A DNA stretch of 64,000 nucleotides from G965222535 sp965222535 (lineage in GTDB: Bacteria > Pseudomonadota > Gammaproteobacteria > HK1), in the NCBI GenBank assembly GCA_965222535.1, contig OZ244957.1:2170001-2234000 (forward strand), read 5' to 3'. The notes under the pieces were generated by a model. It was not told the origin of the DNA. It did no database searches and was given only the letters and a program-made list of their open reading frames with translations. Position numbers and translations under genes: made by a program. Positions 34,477 through 43,726 of this stretch are shown one piece after another; position 1 is the stretch's first letter, and every line of letters starts with the position of its first letter.

Positions 34477-35079
34477 TTATTGTTTCTGGCTGTGAGGTTT
34501 TTCGAGGGATGCAACCGTTTGTTCGATTAAATGACAAATGGTGTGTCCAATCACAATATGCATTTCTTGGATTCTTGGTGTATCATTATCAGGAACAGCG
34601 ATACTGACATTACATAAAGGACTCATTTTCTTGTTATTTATACCACTAAACCCGATTGTTGTACAACCAATTTCATTGGCTAGTATCAGTGCATTAATCA
34701 CATTAACGCTATTTCCACTTGTGCTAATCCCAATCACTACATCTTGTTTATTTGCGATGGCCTCTAATTGACGATTAAAGACATACTCATAACCATAGTC
34801 GTTACTGATCGCTGTCAATATCGATGTATCCGTCGTGATAGCAATTGCTGCCAAGCCTTTGCGATTAATTTTATACCGACAAACCAATTCCGCCGCAATG
34901 TGCTGTGCATCGGCAGCGCTGCCGCCGTTGCCCAAAAGTATAATCTTCCCACCGCTGTTCAGGCTTTGAATACAAAGGTTAACCGTGCTCTCGATTTCTG
35001 TAGCGATAGCCACCATTGTAGCTTTAGCCGTTTCTATATGTTGAGAAAACTCATGTTTAATGACTGATAGCATAATCAT
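34477..35079 (-). CDS. gmhA: Phosphoheptose isomerase
   Basis: Converts sedoheptulose-7-phosphate to D-glycero-manno-heptose-7-phosphate for the LPS inner core. The 200-residue SIS-domain protein has 'KIILLGNGGSAADAQHIAAELVCRYK', 'AIAITTDTSILTAISNDYGYEYVF' and 'VIGISTSGNSVNVINAL'. The zinc and active-site residues in 'AQHIAAE' and 'EMHIVIGH' are present. Its ATG overlaps the hldE stop (ATGA). The final residues 'SLEKPHSQKQ' read through the end of a family A repeat. Codon use is AT-rich like the rest of this operon. Confidence 0.94.
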   Translation of the reverse strand: MIMLSVIKHEFSQHIETAKATMVAIATEIESTVNLCIQSLNSGGKIILLGNGGSAADAQHIAAELVCRYKINRKGLAAIAITTDTSILTAISNDYGYEYVFNRQLEAIANKQDVVIGISTSGNSVNVINALILANEIGCTTIGFSGINNKKMSPLCNVSIAVPDNDTPRIQEMHIVIGHTICHLIEQTVASLEKPHSQKQ

Positions 35080-36503
35080 TTGTTTTGTTTTATTTTATTA
35101 ATTATGTGTGTGGTACTTTTACCATTTACGAATTCAATTAGCTTCAGATCATCCACAATGTCCTTTCCTATTATTTCTTTATCTTTATAGTCTGAACCTT
35201 TAACAAGAACATGTGGTTTAATCGCTTGAATCAAATTATAAGGAGTTTCTTCATCAAAAATAACAACATAATCGATGATTTCAAGCGCCCCGAGCAAATA
35301 TGCTCTGTCGTGTTGCGGATTAATGGGGCGGCTGCTCCCTTTCAAAGTACTAACGGATTCATCAGAATTAATCCCAACAATCAAAACATCACCAAATTTT
35401 TTAGCACTTTCTAGGTATTTAATATGACCTATATGAAGCAAATCAAAGCACCCATTAGTGAATACAATTTTATTTCCATTTTCTCGCAACGTTTTGCTTA
35501 AAGCAGCAATTTCACTTGCGGTTTTTATATATTTGCTGCTATTGTATTCATCAATTATTGATTGATGTTCAATGATTTCATTAAATGTTGCTGAAGCGCT
35601 ACCTACCTTCCCAACAACTACCCCTGCGGCAAGATTAGCAAACAGAGCCGCATCATTTATACTGGCATCACAGGCTAACGCAAAGCCAAGTGAGGCGAGG
35701 ACAGTATCGCCAGCACCAGTGACATCGAACACTTCTCTGGCGACGGTAGGGTAAGTATGCATCGTCTCATCATACACAGCGATCCCACTGTTACCCAGAG
35801 TGATCAGCGAAATTTGCAAATCACAGGTTGTTTTAAGTTTAATAATTGCTTGAGTAAGGCTTTCATCGTCATTAATGTTAATCTGTGTTGCGATACTTGC
35901 CTCATCTTTATTTGGAGTTAATAAATATGCTCCTTTATATTTTAAATAATCGCTGCCTTTTGGATCAACAAGTATTTTCTTATTTTTTTTGTTGGCGCTA
36001 GAAATAAATAATTGGGTTAGTTCGTTGGTTAAAACGCCTTTAGCATAATCCGAGAGCAGAATAATATCATAATAATCAACTATTTCATTGAAATGATTAA
36101 AAATAATATGTTGGCTGCGAGTACTGATAGCATGAGGAGTTTCTTTATCGTAACGTACTACATGTTGCCCTGATGTGATAATTCTGGTTTTCTTGGAAGT
36201 GATTCTGTCTTTCTCAGCTACTATGTATTGACAACTAACATTAATGTCAGTTAATAGTTTTTTTAATTCAACCCCAGCTTCGCAATCCCCAATAACGCTT
36301 ATGATACTGACAGCAGCACCAAGTGCTTTTAGATTATTGACAACATTACCACAACCACCCAGCACTGTGGTTTCATTAGCCACGCTGACTATTGGTACAG
36401 GGGCCTCTGGGGATATTCTATTGCATGAACCCCATATATAATGATCAATAATCAGATCACCAATAACCAATATTTTTGGCGATTGATCTTGTAAGTTTTT
36501 CAA
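35076..36503 (-). CDS. hldE: Bifunctional heptose-7-phosphate kinase / heptose-1-phosphate adenylyltransferase
   Basis: Phosphorylates heptose-7-phosphate at C-1 and later adenylylates it. 475 residues: an N-terminal PfkB kinase ('ILVIGDLIIDHYIWG', 'VLGGCGNVVNNLKALGA', 'DVTGAGDTVLASLGFAL' with the catalytic Asp) and a C-terminal cytidylyltransferase-like domain ('VFTNGCFDLLHIGHIKYLESAK' with the HxGH motif, 'SDYKDKEI'). Starts at TTG 36503, overlapping the hldD stop, so the three genes are coupled. gmhB, the phosphatase, is missing. Confidence 0.95.
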   Translation of the reverse strand: MKNLQDQSPKILVIGDLIIDHYIWGSCNRISPEAPVPIVSVANETTVLGGCGNVVNNLKALGAAVSIISVIGDCEAGVELKKLLTDINVSCQYIVAEKDRITSKKTRIITSGQHVVRYDKETPHAISTRSQHIIFNHFNEIVDYYDIILLSDYAKGVLTNELTQLFISSANKKNKKILVDPKGSDYLKYKGAYLLTPNKDEASIATQININDDESLTQAIIKLKTTCDLQISLITLGNSGIAVYDETMHTYPTVAREVFDVTGAGDTVLASLGFALACDASINDAALFANLAAGVVVGKVGSASATFNEIIEHQSIIDEYNSSKYIKTASEIAALSKTLRENGNKIVFTNGCFDLLHIGHIKYLESAKKFGDVLIVGINSDESVSTLKGSSRPINPQHDRAYLLGALEIIDYVVIFDEETPYNLIQAIKPHVLVKGSDYKDKEIIGKDIVDDLKLIEFVNGKSTTHIINKIKQNK

Positions 36504-37504
36504 TGAACTGGAGTATTGTAGGATTTTTTTATTTCAGGAATATAATTTGTTATCCCTTCTTCTAGCGATATTCTTGGATCAAAATCTAGGTATTTATAGG
36601 TACTACTGATGTCTGCTTGTGTGTGCATTTGGTAACTACTGTATGGATTTGAAAAATAATTGGTAGGTATATTTGTATTAAAGCATTTTTGTAAAGTATC
36701 AGCAATTTTTTGAAAACTTATGGCTTTCCCAGTGCCCACATTATAGACACCACTGCGCTTGGTGTCACATGCTTTTATATTAGCTTGTAGCACATCTTCA
36801 ATATTAATAAAATCTCTTAGTATCTTATCCGATCCTTGGAATAGATTAGGGGGATTGTTACTTAGGATCTGATGACCTAACTGAATTATCATGGATGCAG
36901 TTTTCCCTTTGTAGTATTCTCTGGGGCCATAGACGTTAAAAAATCTTAACCCGACTATACGAATATCTGGATTTCTATCAGAGAAATCATAAGCAATTTT
37001 GTCCATTATGTATTTGCTGAATGCGTATGGGCTGTCGGGGTTTTCGTTGCCAACTGTTTGTGGTGCAGGCATATTCCCGTAAACAGCAGCAGAGCTTGCA
37101 TAGACCAATGTGGCTTTATGTGTTCTTACTATCGCTAATAAATCATAGAAGGAGTTAACGTTGGTTCGCATTATGATTTCTTGTTCATATACACGGGTAT
37201 CGGAAATAGCGGCGTGATGGAATATATAGTCAAATTTATATCGATTTAAAAGCCCCATGTCAGTTTCATTTTTTAAGTCACCGCAGATCACCTCACCATT
37301 AAAACCAATCAAATTTTTATAATGCCCAAGGCTCTGTGGGTGACCATTAGAAAATACAGTGTTATTTCTAAAGCAGTCGAATAGTACCACCTTTGCATTG
37401 GGATAATTCTCTTGGAAATAAAAAGCCAAATTACTCCCAATAAAACCAGCGCCGCCAGTAATTAAAATAGTCGTATGGTTAAAATCGATACAACTGTAAG
37501 CCAT
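36500..37504 (-). CDS. hldD: ADP-glycero-manno-heptose 6-epimerase
   Basis: Epimerises ADP-heptose to the L-glycero form for LPS. From ATG 37504 the protein has 334 residues with the Rossmann motif 'TILITGGAGFIGSNLAFYF', catalytic 'Y...K' in 'SPYAFSKYIMDK', 'VYASSAAVYGN' and the HldD-typical 'LRFFNVYGPREYYKGKTASM'. The open frame extends 50 residues upstream, but those read family A/C repeats and are unlikely to be translated. First gene of hldD-hldE-gmhA, a strongly AT-rich block compared with both sides. Confidence 0.92.
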   Translation of the reverse strand: MAYSCIDFNHTTILITGGAGFIGSNLAFYFQENYPNAKVVLFDCFRNNTVFSNGHPQSLGHYKNLIGFNGEVICGDLKNETDMGLLNRYKFDYIFHHAAISDTRVYEQEIIMRTNVNSFYDLLAIVRTHKATLVYASSAAVYGNMPAPQTVGNENPDSPYAFSKYIMDKIAYDFSDRNPDIRIVGLRFFNVYGPREYYKGKTASMIIQLGHQILSNNPPNLFQGSDKILRDFINIEDVLQANIKACDTKRSGVYNVGTGKAISFQKIADTLQKCFNTNIPTNYFSNPYSSYQMHTQADISSTYKYLDFDPRISLEEGITNYIPEIKKSYNTPVH

Positions 37505-37529
37505 TGGCAAGTTACCGGGCAGTAACGAT

Positions 37530-37700
37530 TCACTAGGGAACCGCGAAAAACCTTGAATGAGATGGGAGTTTGGGTGAAAGGGTTGTTTTATTTTTAATGA
37601 GGGGCGCTTGCGGCGCGCCGTTCGCTGACCTCTCGATCCACTCAACAGCACCACAAAATGAGTGTTGGAAGAGTCATTTCCCCAATAGAGGCACCCTTAC
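37530..37700. repeat. Family A/C repeat upstream of hldD
   Basis: CCGCGAAAAACCTTGAATGAG end, TTGTTTTATTTTTAATGAGG, then the family C core GCGCCGTTCGCTGACCTCTC with AGCACCACAAAATGAGTG. Confidence 0.7.
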
Positions 37701-37710
37701 CATGAATCTG

Positions 37711-39024
37711 TCAGCGGTGATGCAGATCGCGTTGATCCCGATAGTGTTTCCATGCGGTTGCAATTTTTACTCCCAAGGGATGAAATCGATGCAACGGGTA
37801 GGGTTGAAACGGTAACGTACTCCAAGGGCTGTGTCCATTATCCTGCCGCAATATCTGCTGCGCAACTTTGCAGCCTGCATAGCTTGAGCGCGACACGCCT
37901 GAGCCACAATAGCCCATAGCATAGTGCATACCAGCGCGGTTGCCTATATGCGGCAGCATATCGTGCGTACGAGCGACATAGCCACTCCAGCAATGGGTCA
38001 ATGGAACCTTGGATAACGTCGGAAAGATGCGGATCATTTCCTGCCGTAGATGCTCAAAGCTGACCATTGAGCGGGAGCCGACCGTGCCCTTTATGCGACC
38101 GCCAAACAACACCCGGCAATGCGCCGGGCACAGCCGATAATAATAAACAAGCCGCCGCGTATCACCGATAACCCGCGCTTGCGGGATCAATTGCAAAGCC
38201 TGCTCGACGGGCAGCACATCAGTCGCGATGATCGCAGAGCCGATGGGTACAACGCGACAGCGGAAGTATGGTAGTGCATCCCCACTATAACCGTTAGTTG
38301 CAATGATAACCTGCCGCGTACGCACTGCGCCAAGGGCGGTGTGTACGGTATAGTCCTGTTTATTACGGGTTACGCCGCTGACATGGCAGTGTGACACCAG
38401 CGTCACGCCGCTCTTCCTTGCGATCTTGAGCAGGCCGGCATGATACGCGCTAGGATGCAGGCTGGCGTCGTTTGGCAGCACCACACCGCCGTGGTAAAAA
38501 TCAGTCCCGAGCACGGTGTGCTGTTGTTCACGCGCAACCATAAAATACGCAACCTTGATTCTTTTATTCAATAACTCGAACTCGCGAGCGAGTGCTTCGT
38601 AGTGTTTGGCAGAGATGGCACCACGAAAGCGACCGGTCGTTGCAAAATAGCAATCGATCTTCTCCTTGCGGATGAAATCAGTAATATAATCAAGAGCCAG
38701 CACCCCTTCTTCGAGCAGGCGCTGGGCTGTTGCCGGTGCGTAGCGTTGTTCCAGATCAGCGACTGTATGATGCTGGTTTCCGCTACCAACCTGCCCACCG
38801 TTGCGGGTACTCGCCCCTTCACCCAAAGCGGCCTGATCGATCACCAACACCTCACGGCCGGCGCGCGCAAGGGTGATCGCCGCGTGTAGCCCGGTATAAC
38901 CAGAGCCAACCACGATGCAATCCACCTGCGGTGGCAGGGAATGGGCACGGCTCTCGCTAAGCGGTGCCCATTCCCACCACCATGGGGTAAATTGAATCGC
39001 TGGTGCGGATGCCGTGTGCGCCAT
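37711..39024 (-). CDS. FAD-dependent amine/amino-acid oxidoreductase (DAO family, PuuB-like)
   Basis: Likely oxidises a primary or secondary amine such as gamma-glutamylputrescine, sarcosine or a related compound. From ATG 39024 there are 437 residues. The N-terminal 'FTPWWWEWAPLSESR' is the signature leader of the PuuB/ordL group; the dinucleotide motif is 'DCIVVGSGYTGLHAAITLARAG' and 'LGEGASTRNGGQVGSG' follows. Near the C-terminus 'GMHYAMGYCGSGVSRSSYAG' is the usual FAD-contact region. The longer frame to 39312 is antisense to a transposase remnant and was not used. Substrate is not determinable. Confidence 0.85.
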   Translation of the reverse strand: MAHTASAPAIQFTPWWWEWAPLSESRAHSLPPQVDCIVVGSGYTGLHAAITLARAGREVLVIDQAALGEGASTRNGGQVGSGNQHHTVADLEQRYAPATAQRLLEEGVLALDYITDFIRKEKIDCYFATTGRFRGAISAKHYEALAREFELLNKRIKVAYFMVAREQQHTVLGTDFYHGGVVLPNDASLHPSAYHAGLLKIARKSGVTLVSHCHVSGVTRNKQDYTVHTALGAVRTRQVIIATNGYSGDALPYFRCRVVPIGSAIIATDVLPVEQALQLIPQARVIGDTRRLVYYYRLCPAHCRVLFGGRIKGTVGSRSMVSFEHLRQEMIRIFPTLSKVPLTHCWSGYVARTHDMLPHIGNRAGMHYAMGYCGSGVSRSSYAGCKVAQQILRQDNGHSPWSTLPFQPYPLHRFHPLGVKIATAWKHYRDQRDLHHR

Positions 39025-39100
39025 TAAGCGCCCCCTGAAAACGGGCAAACAACCCTCATTATGCGTAGCGCTAAGTGCTTTGGAATATTCATAAGAGAGC

Positions 39101-39760
39101 TTTGCACTAGAGAGGTGTTCCGTAGCGATAGATCGAGCCACCCGCTGGGTGTATCTGGAAGTCGTGAACCACAAGAGCGCCGCAAACGCCCGTGCTTTCC
39201 TTGAGCGTCTGATTACAAAAGATCCGTTCCGGATTAACAAAATCCTGACGGATAACGGAAAAGAATTCACCGACAGGTTCTGCGCCACTTTCGAGCGCAA
39301 ACCCACGGGCAAGCACCTTTTCGATCAAGGCTGTGCCAAACAGAATATACAGCACCGCTTGATCAAACCTCGGAAACCTCAGACCAACGGCATGGGTGAG
39401 CGCTTCAACGGTCGCATCAGCGAGGTACTCAAAACGACACGCTTTGATTCCTCCCAAGACCTCAAAGCGCTCTTAGAAGAGCGTTACCTGCAGATCTACA
39501 ATCACCAAATCCCACAGAAAGCTCTGGACTACCGTTCCCCGGTACAAGCTCTCCACTTCATAAATCGGAATATAGCCACCTGAAACCCGACAACGCTCTT
39601 AGAGCGGTACTTGCAGATCTACAATCACCAAATCCCACAGAAAGCTCTGGGTTATCGTTCCCCTGTACAAGCTCTCCATCATTGGGTTATTAATAGACCC
39701 GATTTACTTAATAAATCGGCTGTTAACCACACGAAACCCGACAGCCATCATAAAATCAAA
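39101..39760 (+). pseudogene. IS481-type transposase remnant with duplicated 3' end
   Basis: The frame from about 39101 to 39583 encodes the C-terminal half of a DDE transposase: 'VAIDRATRWVYLEVVNHKSA', 'ILTDNGKEFTDRF' (second Asp), 'HRLIKPRKPQTNGMGERFNGRISEVL' (catalytic Glu). The first Asp is in 'AIDRAT', but everything upstream is lost. The last about 85 bases (39469-39553) are repeated at 39597-39680 with few changes, so a second copy of the tail follows. The left junction at 39096 carries GAGAGCTTTGCACTAG, resembling the ends of the IS5-like element at 46.3 kb. Confidence 0.85.
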
Positions 39761-39829
39761 ATCCAAGGTTCGCTTTTCGGTTTTTGGAATGTTGCGTTTG
39801 GTGTGCTCTTGAGCGCTTGCAGGCTGACG

Positions 39830-41365
39830 CTAAAGTGGGATATTCCCGTGTTTCTTCCACGGGTTGCGCAGGCGTTTGTAACGCAACATGGCAAACGAGC
39901 GGCACAGGCGATGGCGTGTTTCGGGCGGCTGGATGATATCGTCAATGTAACCACGGCGAGCGGCGACGAATGGGTTGGCGAAGGTTTGCTGGTAGTGGTC
40001 GATGTGCTGTTGGGTACGCGCCGCGTCGTTAGCGTCTTTGCGGTAGAGTATCCCGGCAGCGCCTTTGGCACCCATCACCGCGATCTCGGCGCTTGGCCAT
40101 GCGAAGTTAACATCGCCGCGCAGATGCTTTGAACTCATCACATCGTAAGCACCGCCATACGCTTTGCGCGTGATGAGCGTGACCTTAGGCACGGTTGCCT
40201 CAGCGTAAGCATACAATAGCTTGGCACCGTGGCGGATGATGCCGCCGTATTCCTGCTCAACGCCAGGCATAAAACCGGGCACGTCGACGAAGGTCAGCAG
40301 CGGTATATTGAAGCAATCGCAAAAGCGCACGAAGCGTGCGGCCTTAACCGATGCGGCAATGTCGAGGCAACCAGCTAGGTGCATCGGTTGATTGGCGACG
40401 ATACCTACCGCATATCCATCCAGACGCCCGAAGCCGATCATAATATTTGTCGCATAGTCTGGTTGCAGCTCGAAGAACTCGGCCTCATCCACGACTTTCA
40501 GGATCAGCTCGCGCATATCATAAGGCTGGTTTGAGTTGCTCGGCACCAAGGTGCTGAGCGATGTTTCTTCGCGCTCCTGGGGATCGCTGGTCGGATAGTG
40601 CGGTGCTGCGCTGCGATTATTCGCCGGCAGGTAGTCGAAGAAACGCCGCAGCATCAGCAGCGCTTCAACATCGTCAGCAAAAGCGCGATGGGACACCCCA
40701 GAGCGGGTGCTATGGGTCAGCGCGCCGCCCAACTGCTCGTGGTCGCTCTCCTTGTGAGTTACCGTTTTTACAACTTCAGGGCCGGTGACATACATATACG
40801 AATTGTTGCGTACCATGAAAATGAAATCGGTGATCGCTGGCGAGTACACCGCGCCGCCGGCGCATGGGCCCATGATCATCGAGATCTGTGGCACTACGCC
40901 AGAAGCCAGCACATTACGCTGGAATACCTCAGCATAGCCGCCTAAAGAAGCGATCCCCTCCTGGATGCGTGCGCCGCCCGAATCATTGATGCCAATCAGT
41001 GGCGCTCCGACCTTCATCGCGTGATCCATCACTTTGCAGATCTTCTCCGCATGGGCTTCCGACAGTGAGCCACCAAACACCGTGAAATCCTGGCTGAAGA
41101 CGAATACCGCGCGACCGTTGATGGCACCGTAACCAGTGACCACTCCATCGCCTAGGATGCGCTGCTGGTGCATGCCGAAGTCGTGACAGCGATGCTCGAC
41201 GAACCTACCCCATTCTTCAAAACTGCCTGCGTCCAGTAGCAGTTCGATGCGCTCGTACGCGGTAAGACGCCCCTTGGCATGTTGTGCCTCAATGCGCCGC
41301 TGACCGCCGCCTTGGCCTGCGGCGAGGCGTTTTTGCGCAAGCTCTTGCAGGTTTTTGTGTGTCAT
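39830..41365 (-). CDS. pccB: Acyl-CoA (propionyl-CoA) carboxylase beta chain
   Basis: Carboxyltransferase subunit that moves CO2 from biotin to propionyl-CoA or a similar acyl-CoA. 511 residues, normal length. N-terminal half: 'AKGRLTAYERIELLLDAGSFEEWG', 'VFSQDFTVFGGSLSEAHAEKI', 'GINDSGGARIQEG' and 'GPCAGGAVYSPAITDF' (oxyanion holes). C-terminal half: 'FVDVPGFMPGVEQEYGGIIRHGAKLL' and 'ITRKAYGGAYDVM'. The biotin carboxylase alpha chain is not adjacent. A methylmalonyl-CoA mutase, if present elsewhere, would use the B12 made by this genome. Confidence 0.92.
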   Translation of the reverse strand: MTHKNLQELAQKRLAAGQGGGQRRIEAQHAKGRLTAYERIELLLDAGSFEEWGRFVEHRCHDFGMHQQRILGDGVVTGYGAINGRAVFVFSQDFTVFGGSLSEAHAEKICKVMDHAMKVGAPLIGINDSGGARIQEGIASLGGYAEVFQRNVLASGVVPQISMIMGPCAGGAVYSPAITDFIFMVRNNSYMYVTGPEVVKTVTHKESDHEQLGGALTHSTRSGVSHRAFADDVEALLMLRRFFDYLPANNRSAAPHYPTSDPQEREETSLSTLVPSNSNQPYDMRELILKVVDEAEFFELQPDYATNIMIGFGRLDGYAVGIVANQPMHLAGCLDIAASVKAARFVRFCDCFNIPLLTFVDVPGFMPGVEQEYGGIIRHGAKLLYAYAEATVPKVTLITRKAYGGAYDVMSSKHLRGDVNFAWPSAEIAVMGAKGAAGILYRKDANDAARTQQHIDHYQQTFANPFVAARRGYIDDIIQPPETRHRLCRSFAMLRYKRLRNPWKKHGNIPL

Positions 41366-41379
41366 GATGATTTTATTTT

Positions 41380-41720
41380 AATTGAGAGCGCTGCCCGAAG
41401 CTATTCCAGAGCCTTACTACCGCCCTCGGTCATGCACGGCGTCGAGGCGAGGGCGCAGGAGATCCTGGGGTTAGGGGCTTGGGGGAAGGGAGTACCGCGT
41501 TTTTTTATTGTGGTGGAGTGGTTTCACCCTTTCCCCAATACAAACGTCTTTTCTGTAAATCTCTCCGCAACAGCCAAGCGCAGCTCGGTTTTCAGGAGAA
41601 TCAGGTGCGCCTACGGCGCGCCGTTCGCTGACCGTCGAAGACCGGTCAGCGGCACCATGAAATAACTGCTGGAAGGATCTTCTCCTCCAAAACATCAGCG
41701 CCGCATTTCCAGATCTCCCA
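41380..41720. repeat. Family B and C repeats
   Basis: 41400-41560 is family B in inverted orientation with GGAGATCCTGGGGTTAGGGG; the hairpin near 41565-41605 is imperfect (AACAGCCAAGCGCAGCTCGG then TTTTCAGG). 41610-41690 is family C (GCGCCGTTCGCTGACCGTCG, GGCACCATGAAATAACTGCT). No gene. Confidence 0.7.
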
Positions 41721-41770
41721 CCCGCTGCGCTCCCAGAGCGCTGAGCGTAGCCGAGCGCAGGGCTTTTGCA

Positions 41771-43534
41771 TCAGTGGCCGACGGTCAAGTCCTGGTAGCG
41801 TGGCAGTAAGCAGGATTGATCCTTCATCGCATCACGGCGGAACGGTGCCCCCAGTTCCTTGTTGACGACCACCTCAAGCAGCGTCGTTTGCCCTTCGGCC
41901 TGTGCCTTGCAGGCGTCTTTGATTGACTGCGTCAGAGCCGCCATCGTCTCAAGCCGCTGGCCTTTCAGGCCGAAGGCTTCAGCGACCGCGGCATAGCTGA
42001 AGTCATCGCCCAACTCGGTGCCGACAAAACGCTCTTTGAACCACAAGATATCATTCTTTTTCTCGGCCCCCCACTGGGCATTACGGAATACCACGATGGT
42101 TACTGGAATGTTCATTCGTGCGCAGGTCGGTAGCTCGTTGAGGCTGATGCCAAATGCGCCATCCCCGACCAAAGCCACTGCCGGTCGCTGTGGGCAAGCC
42201 AATTTGGCACCCATGATCGCCGGGAACGCATAGCCGCAGTTGCCGAACATGCCTGGAGCAAGGAAGCTGCGTGGGCTTTCAAAGCGCAGATAGCTATTGG
42301 CCATCGCGCAAATGTTGCCGATATCGGTGGACACCATGGCATCCGCCGGTAAGCCGTCCTGGATCGCACGCAATGCCTGACGGGGTGCCAGTTTGTCTGG
42401 CTCCGCCGCGTGGGCGCGGGCGTTCCAAGTGCTGTTGCCGTCGTCTTCTTCGTGATCCCAGCCGGATAGCTTCTGCAGCCATGCCGATTTCAGCGTCGCG
42501 ATGTAATCGCGTCGTGCGGCGGCTTCATCCCCACCAACGTGGTCTTTGAGCACTGCCAGGAGTTGCTCGGCAACCGCCCCGGCATCGCCGCAAATACCGA
42601 CGTCGATCGCTTTGGCAAGGCCCAGCATATCGGGATTGGTATCGACTTGGATGATCTTGGCGTTGCCGGTCCAATAGGAAATATTGTGCTGTGGCAAGGT
42701 GCTGAACGGATTCAAGCGCGTGCCGAGCGCTAGGATGACATCCGCCTGCTGTACGATTTTCATCGCCGATTCCCAGCCTTGGTAGCCGAGCGGTCCGACC
42801 GCCAGCGGATGGTTGGTCGGAAAGCTGTCGTTGTGCAGATAGCTGTTGGCGACGGGTGCTCCCAGTTTTTCCGCCAATTGGCGAGTTTGCTCTATCGCAT
42901 CGCTGAGCACCACGCCGGCACCGGCGACGATCACCGGGCAGCGGGCGCTGCTGAGCAATGTCGCGGCGGTCATGACTTGCTGTTTATCACCGGGTTGGCG
43001 CCCTGGTTGGCGCGGTTGCGGGATCGAGGCGTCAATGATTTGATAAAAGTAATCGCGTGGGATGTTGAATTGTACTGGTGCGCTGTGTTGCCGCGCACGC
43101 TGAAAACAGCGCGCCAGCGCCTCAACCATGCGATTCGGGTGCGCCAAGGTTTCTTGGTGGCAGGTGATCTCCTCAAAATAGGGCAACTGGCGCGTCTCTT
43201 GGAAACCGCCGAGCCCTTGGGTCATCACGCCGGTCTCCGGGGTTATGACCAGCATCGGCGTATGGTTCCAGTAAGCGGCGGCAACCGCGGTGACGAAATT
43301 CGTGATCCCAGGGCCGTTTTGCGCGATGCACACCGGCATCCCACCGCCAGCACGGCTGTAGCCATCGGCCATGTGCGCCGCTCCTTGCTCGTGCGCGACG
43401 TCAACGAAACGAATCCCGGCGCGGGCGAATACGTCCAATCCAGGCATAAACGATGAACCGACAATGCCGAAGGCGTGGGTTACGCCATTGATGCGCAGGG
43501 TCTCGACAAACGCTTCTTGTGAAGTCATTCTCAT
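41771..43534 (-). CDS. xsc: Sulfoacetaldehyde acetyltransferase
   Basis: Thiamine-diphosphate enzyme that converts sulfoacetaldehyde and phosphate to acetyl phosphate and sulfite, the desulfonating step of taurine breakdown. 587 residues: the N-terminal 'GVTHAFGIVGSSFMPGLDVFARAGIRFVDVAHEQGAAHMADGYSR' (about 17-61) includes the TPP-activating Glu and the Xsc-type 'GSSFM'; the TPP motif is 'ALVGDGAFGISLNELPTCARMNIPVTIVVFRNAQW' (about 455-490). Combined with tauABC 20 kb away it implies taurine used as a carbon and sulfite source. No pta, tpa or tauXY gene lies in the window. Confidence 0.94.
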   Translation of the reverse strand: MRMTSQEAFVETLRINGVTHAFGIVGSSFMPGLDVFARAGIRFVDVAHEQGAAHMADGYSRAGGGMPVCIAQNGPGITNFVTAVAAAYWNHTPMLVITPETGVMTQGLGGFQETRQLPYFEEITCHQETLAHPNRMVEALARCFQRARQHSAPVQFNIPRDYFYQIIDASIPQPRQPGRQPGDKQQVMTAATLLSSARCPVIVAGAGVVLSDAIEQTRQLAEKLGAPVANSYLHNDSFPTNHPLAVGPLGYQGWESAMKIVQQADVILALGTRLNPFSTLPQHNISYWTGNAKIIQVDTNPDMLGLAKAIDVGICGDAGAVAEQLLAVLKDHVGGDEAAARRDYIATLKSAWLQKLSGWDHEEDDGNSTWNARAHAAEPDKLAPRQALRAIQDGLPADAMVSTDIGNICAMANSYLRFESPRSFLAPGMFGNCGYAFPAIMGAKLACPQRPAVALVGDGAFGISLNELPTCARMNIPVTIVVFRNAQWGAEKKNDILWFKERFVGTELGDDFSYAAVAEAFGLKGQRLETMAALTQSIKDACKAQAEGQTTLLEVVVNKELGAPFRRDAMKDQSCLLPRYQDLTVGH

Positions 43535-43726
43535 AATTCAGAGGTCCTTAAATTCAGTGGCTTTTAGTGGTAATACTCAAGGGTTAGCAGGTATGCTAAC
43601 GCTACTTAATGCACAGCGTTGGTCATTGTAAAAAACGGCACTGCTTGGCTATTGGTTTTTTCAGAAGCGCTCTGGAGTGGCTTCGGGCAATGCTCTGAGA
43701 TATTCTAATGATGATCTCGCAAAAGA

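Noticed and set aside
33455..34537. Minus-strand frames of 131 and 84 codons beginning MHGAKPKAKAVLGLGAWGKG or similar
   Set aside because: The same peptide appears from each family B copy, so it is repeat translation rather than a gene family, although a tiny encoded peptide cannot be fully excluded.
39025..39312. N-terminal extension of the FAD oxidoreductase to 39312
   Set aside because: The extension is antisense to the IS481 transposase remnant, and the conserved PWWWEW leader starts shortly after ATG 39024.
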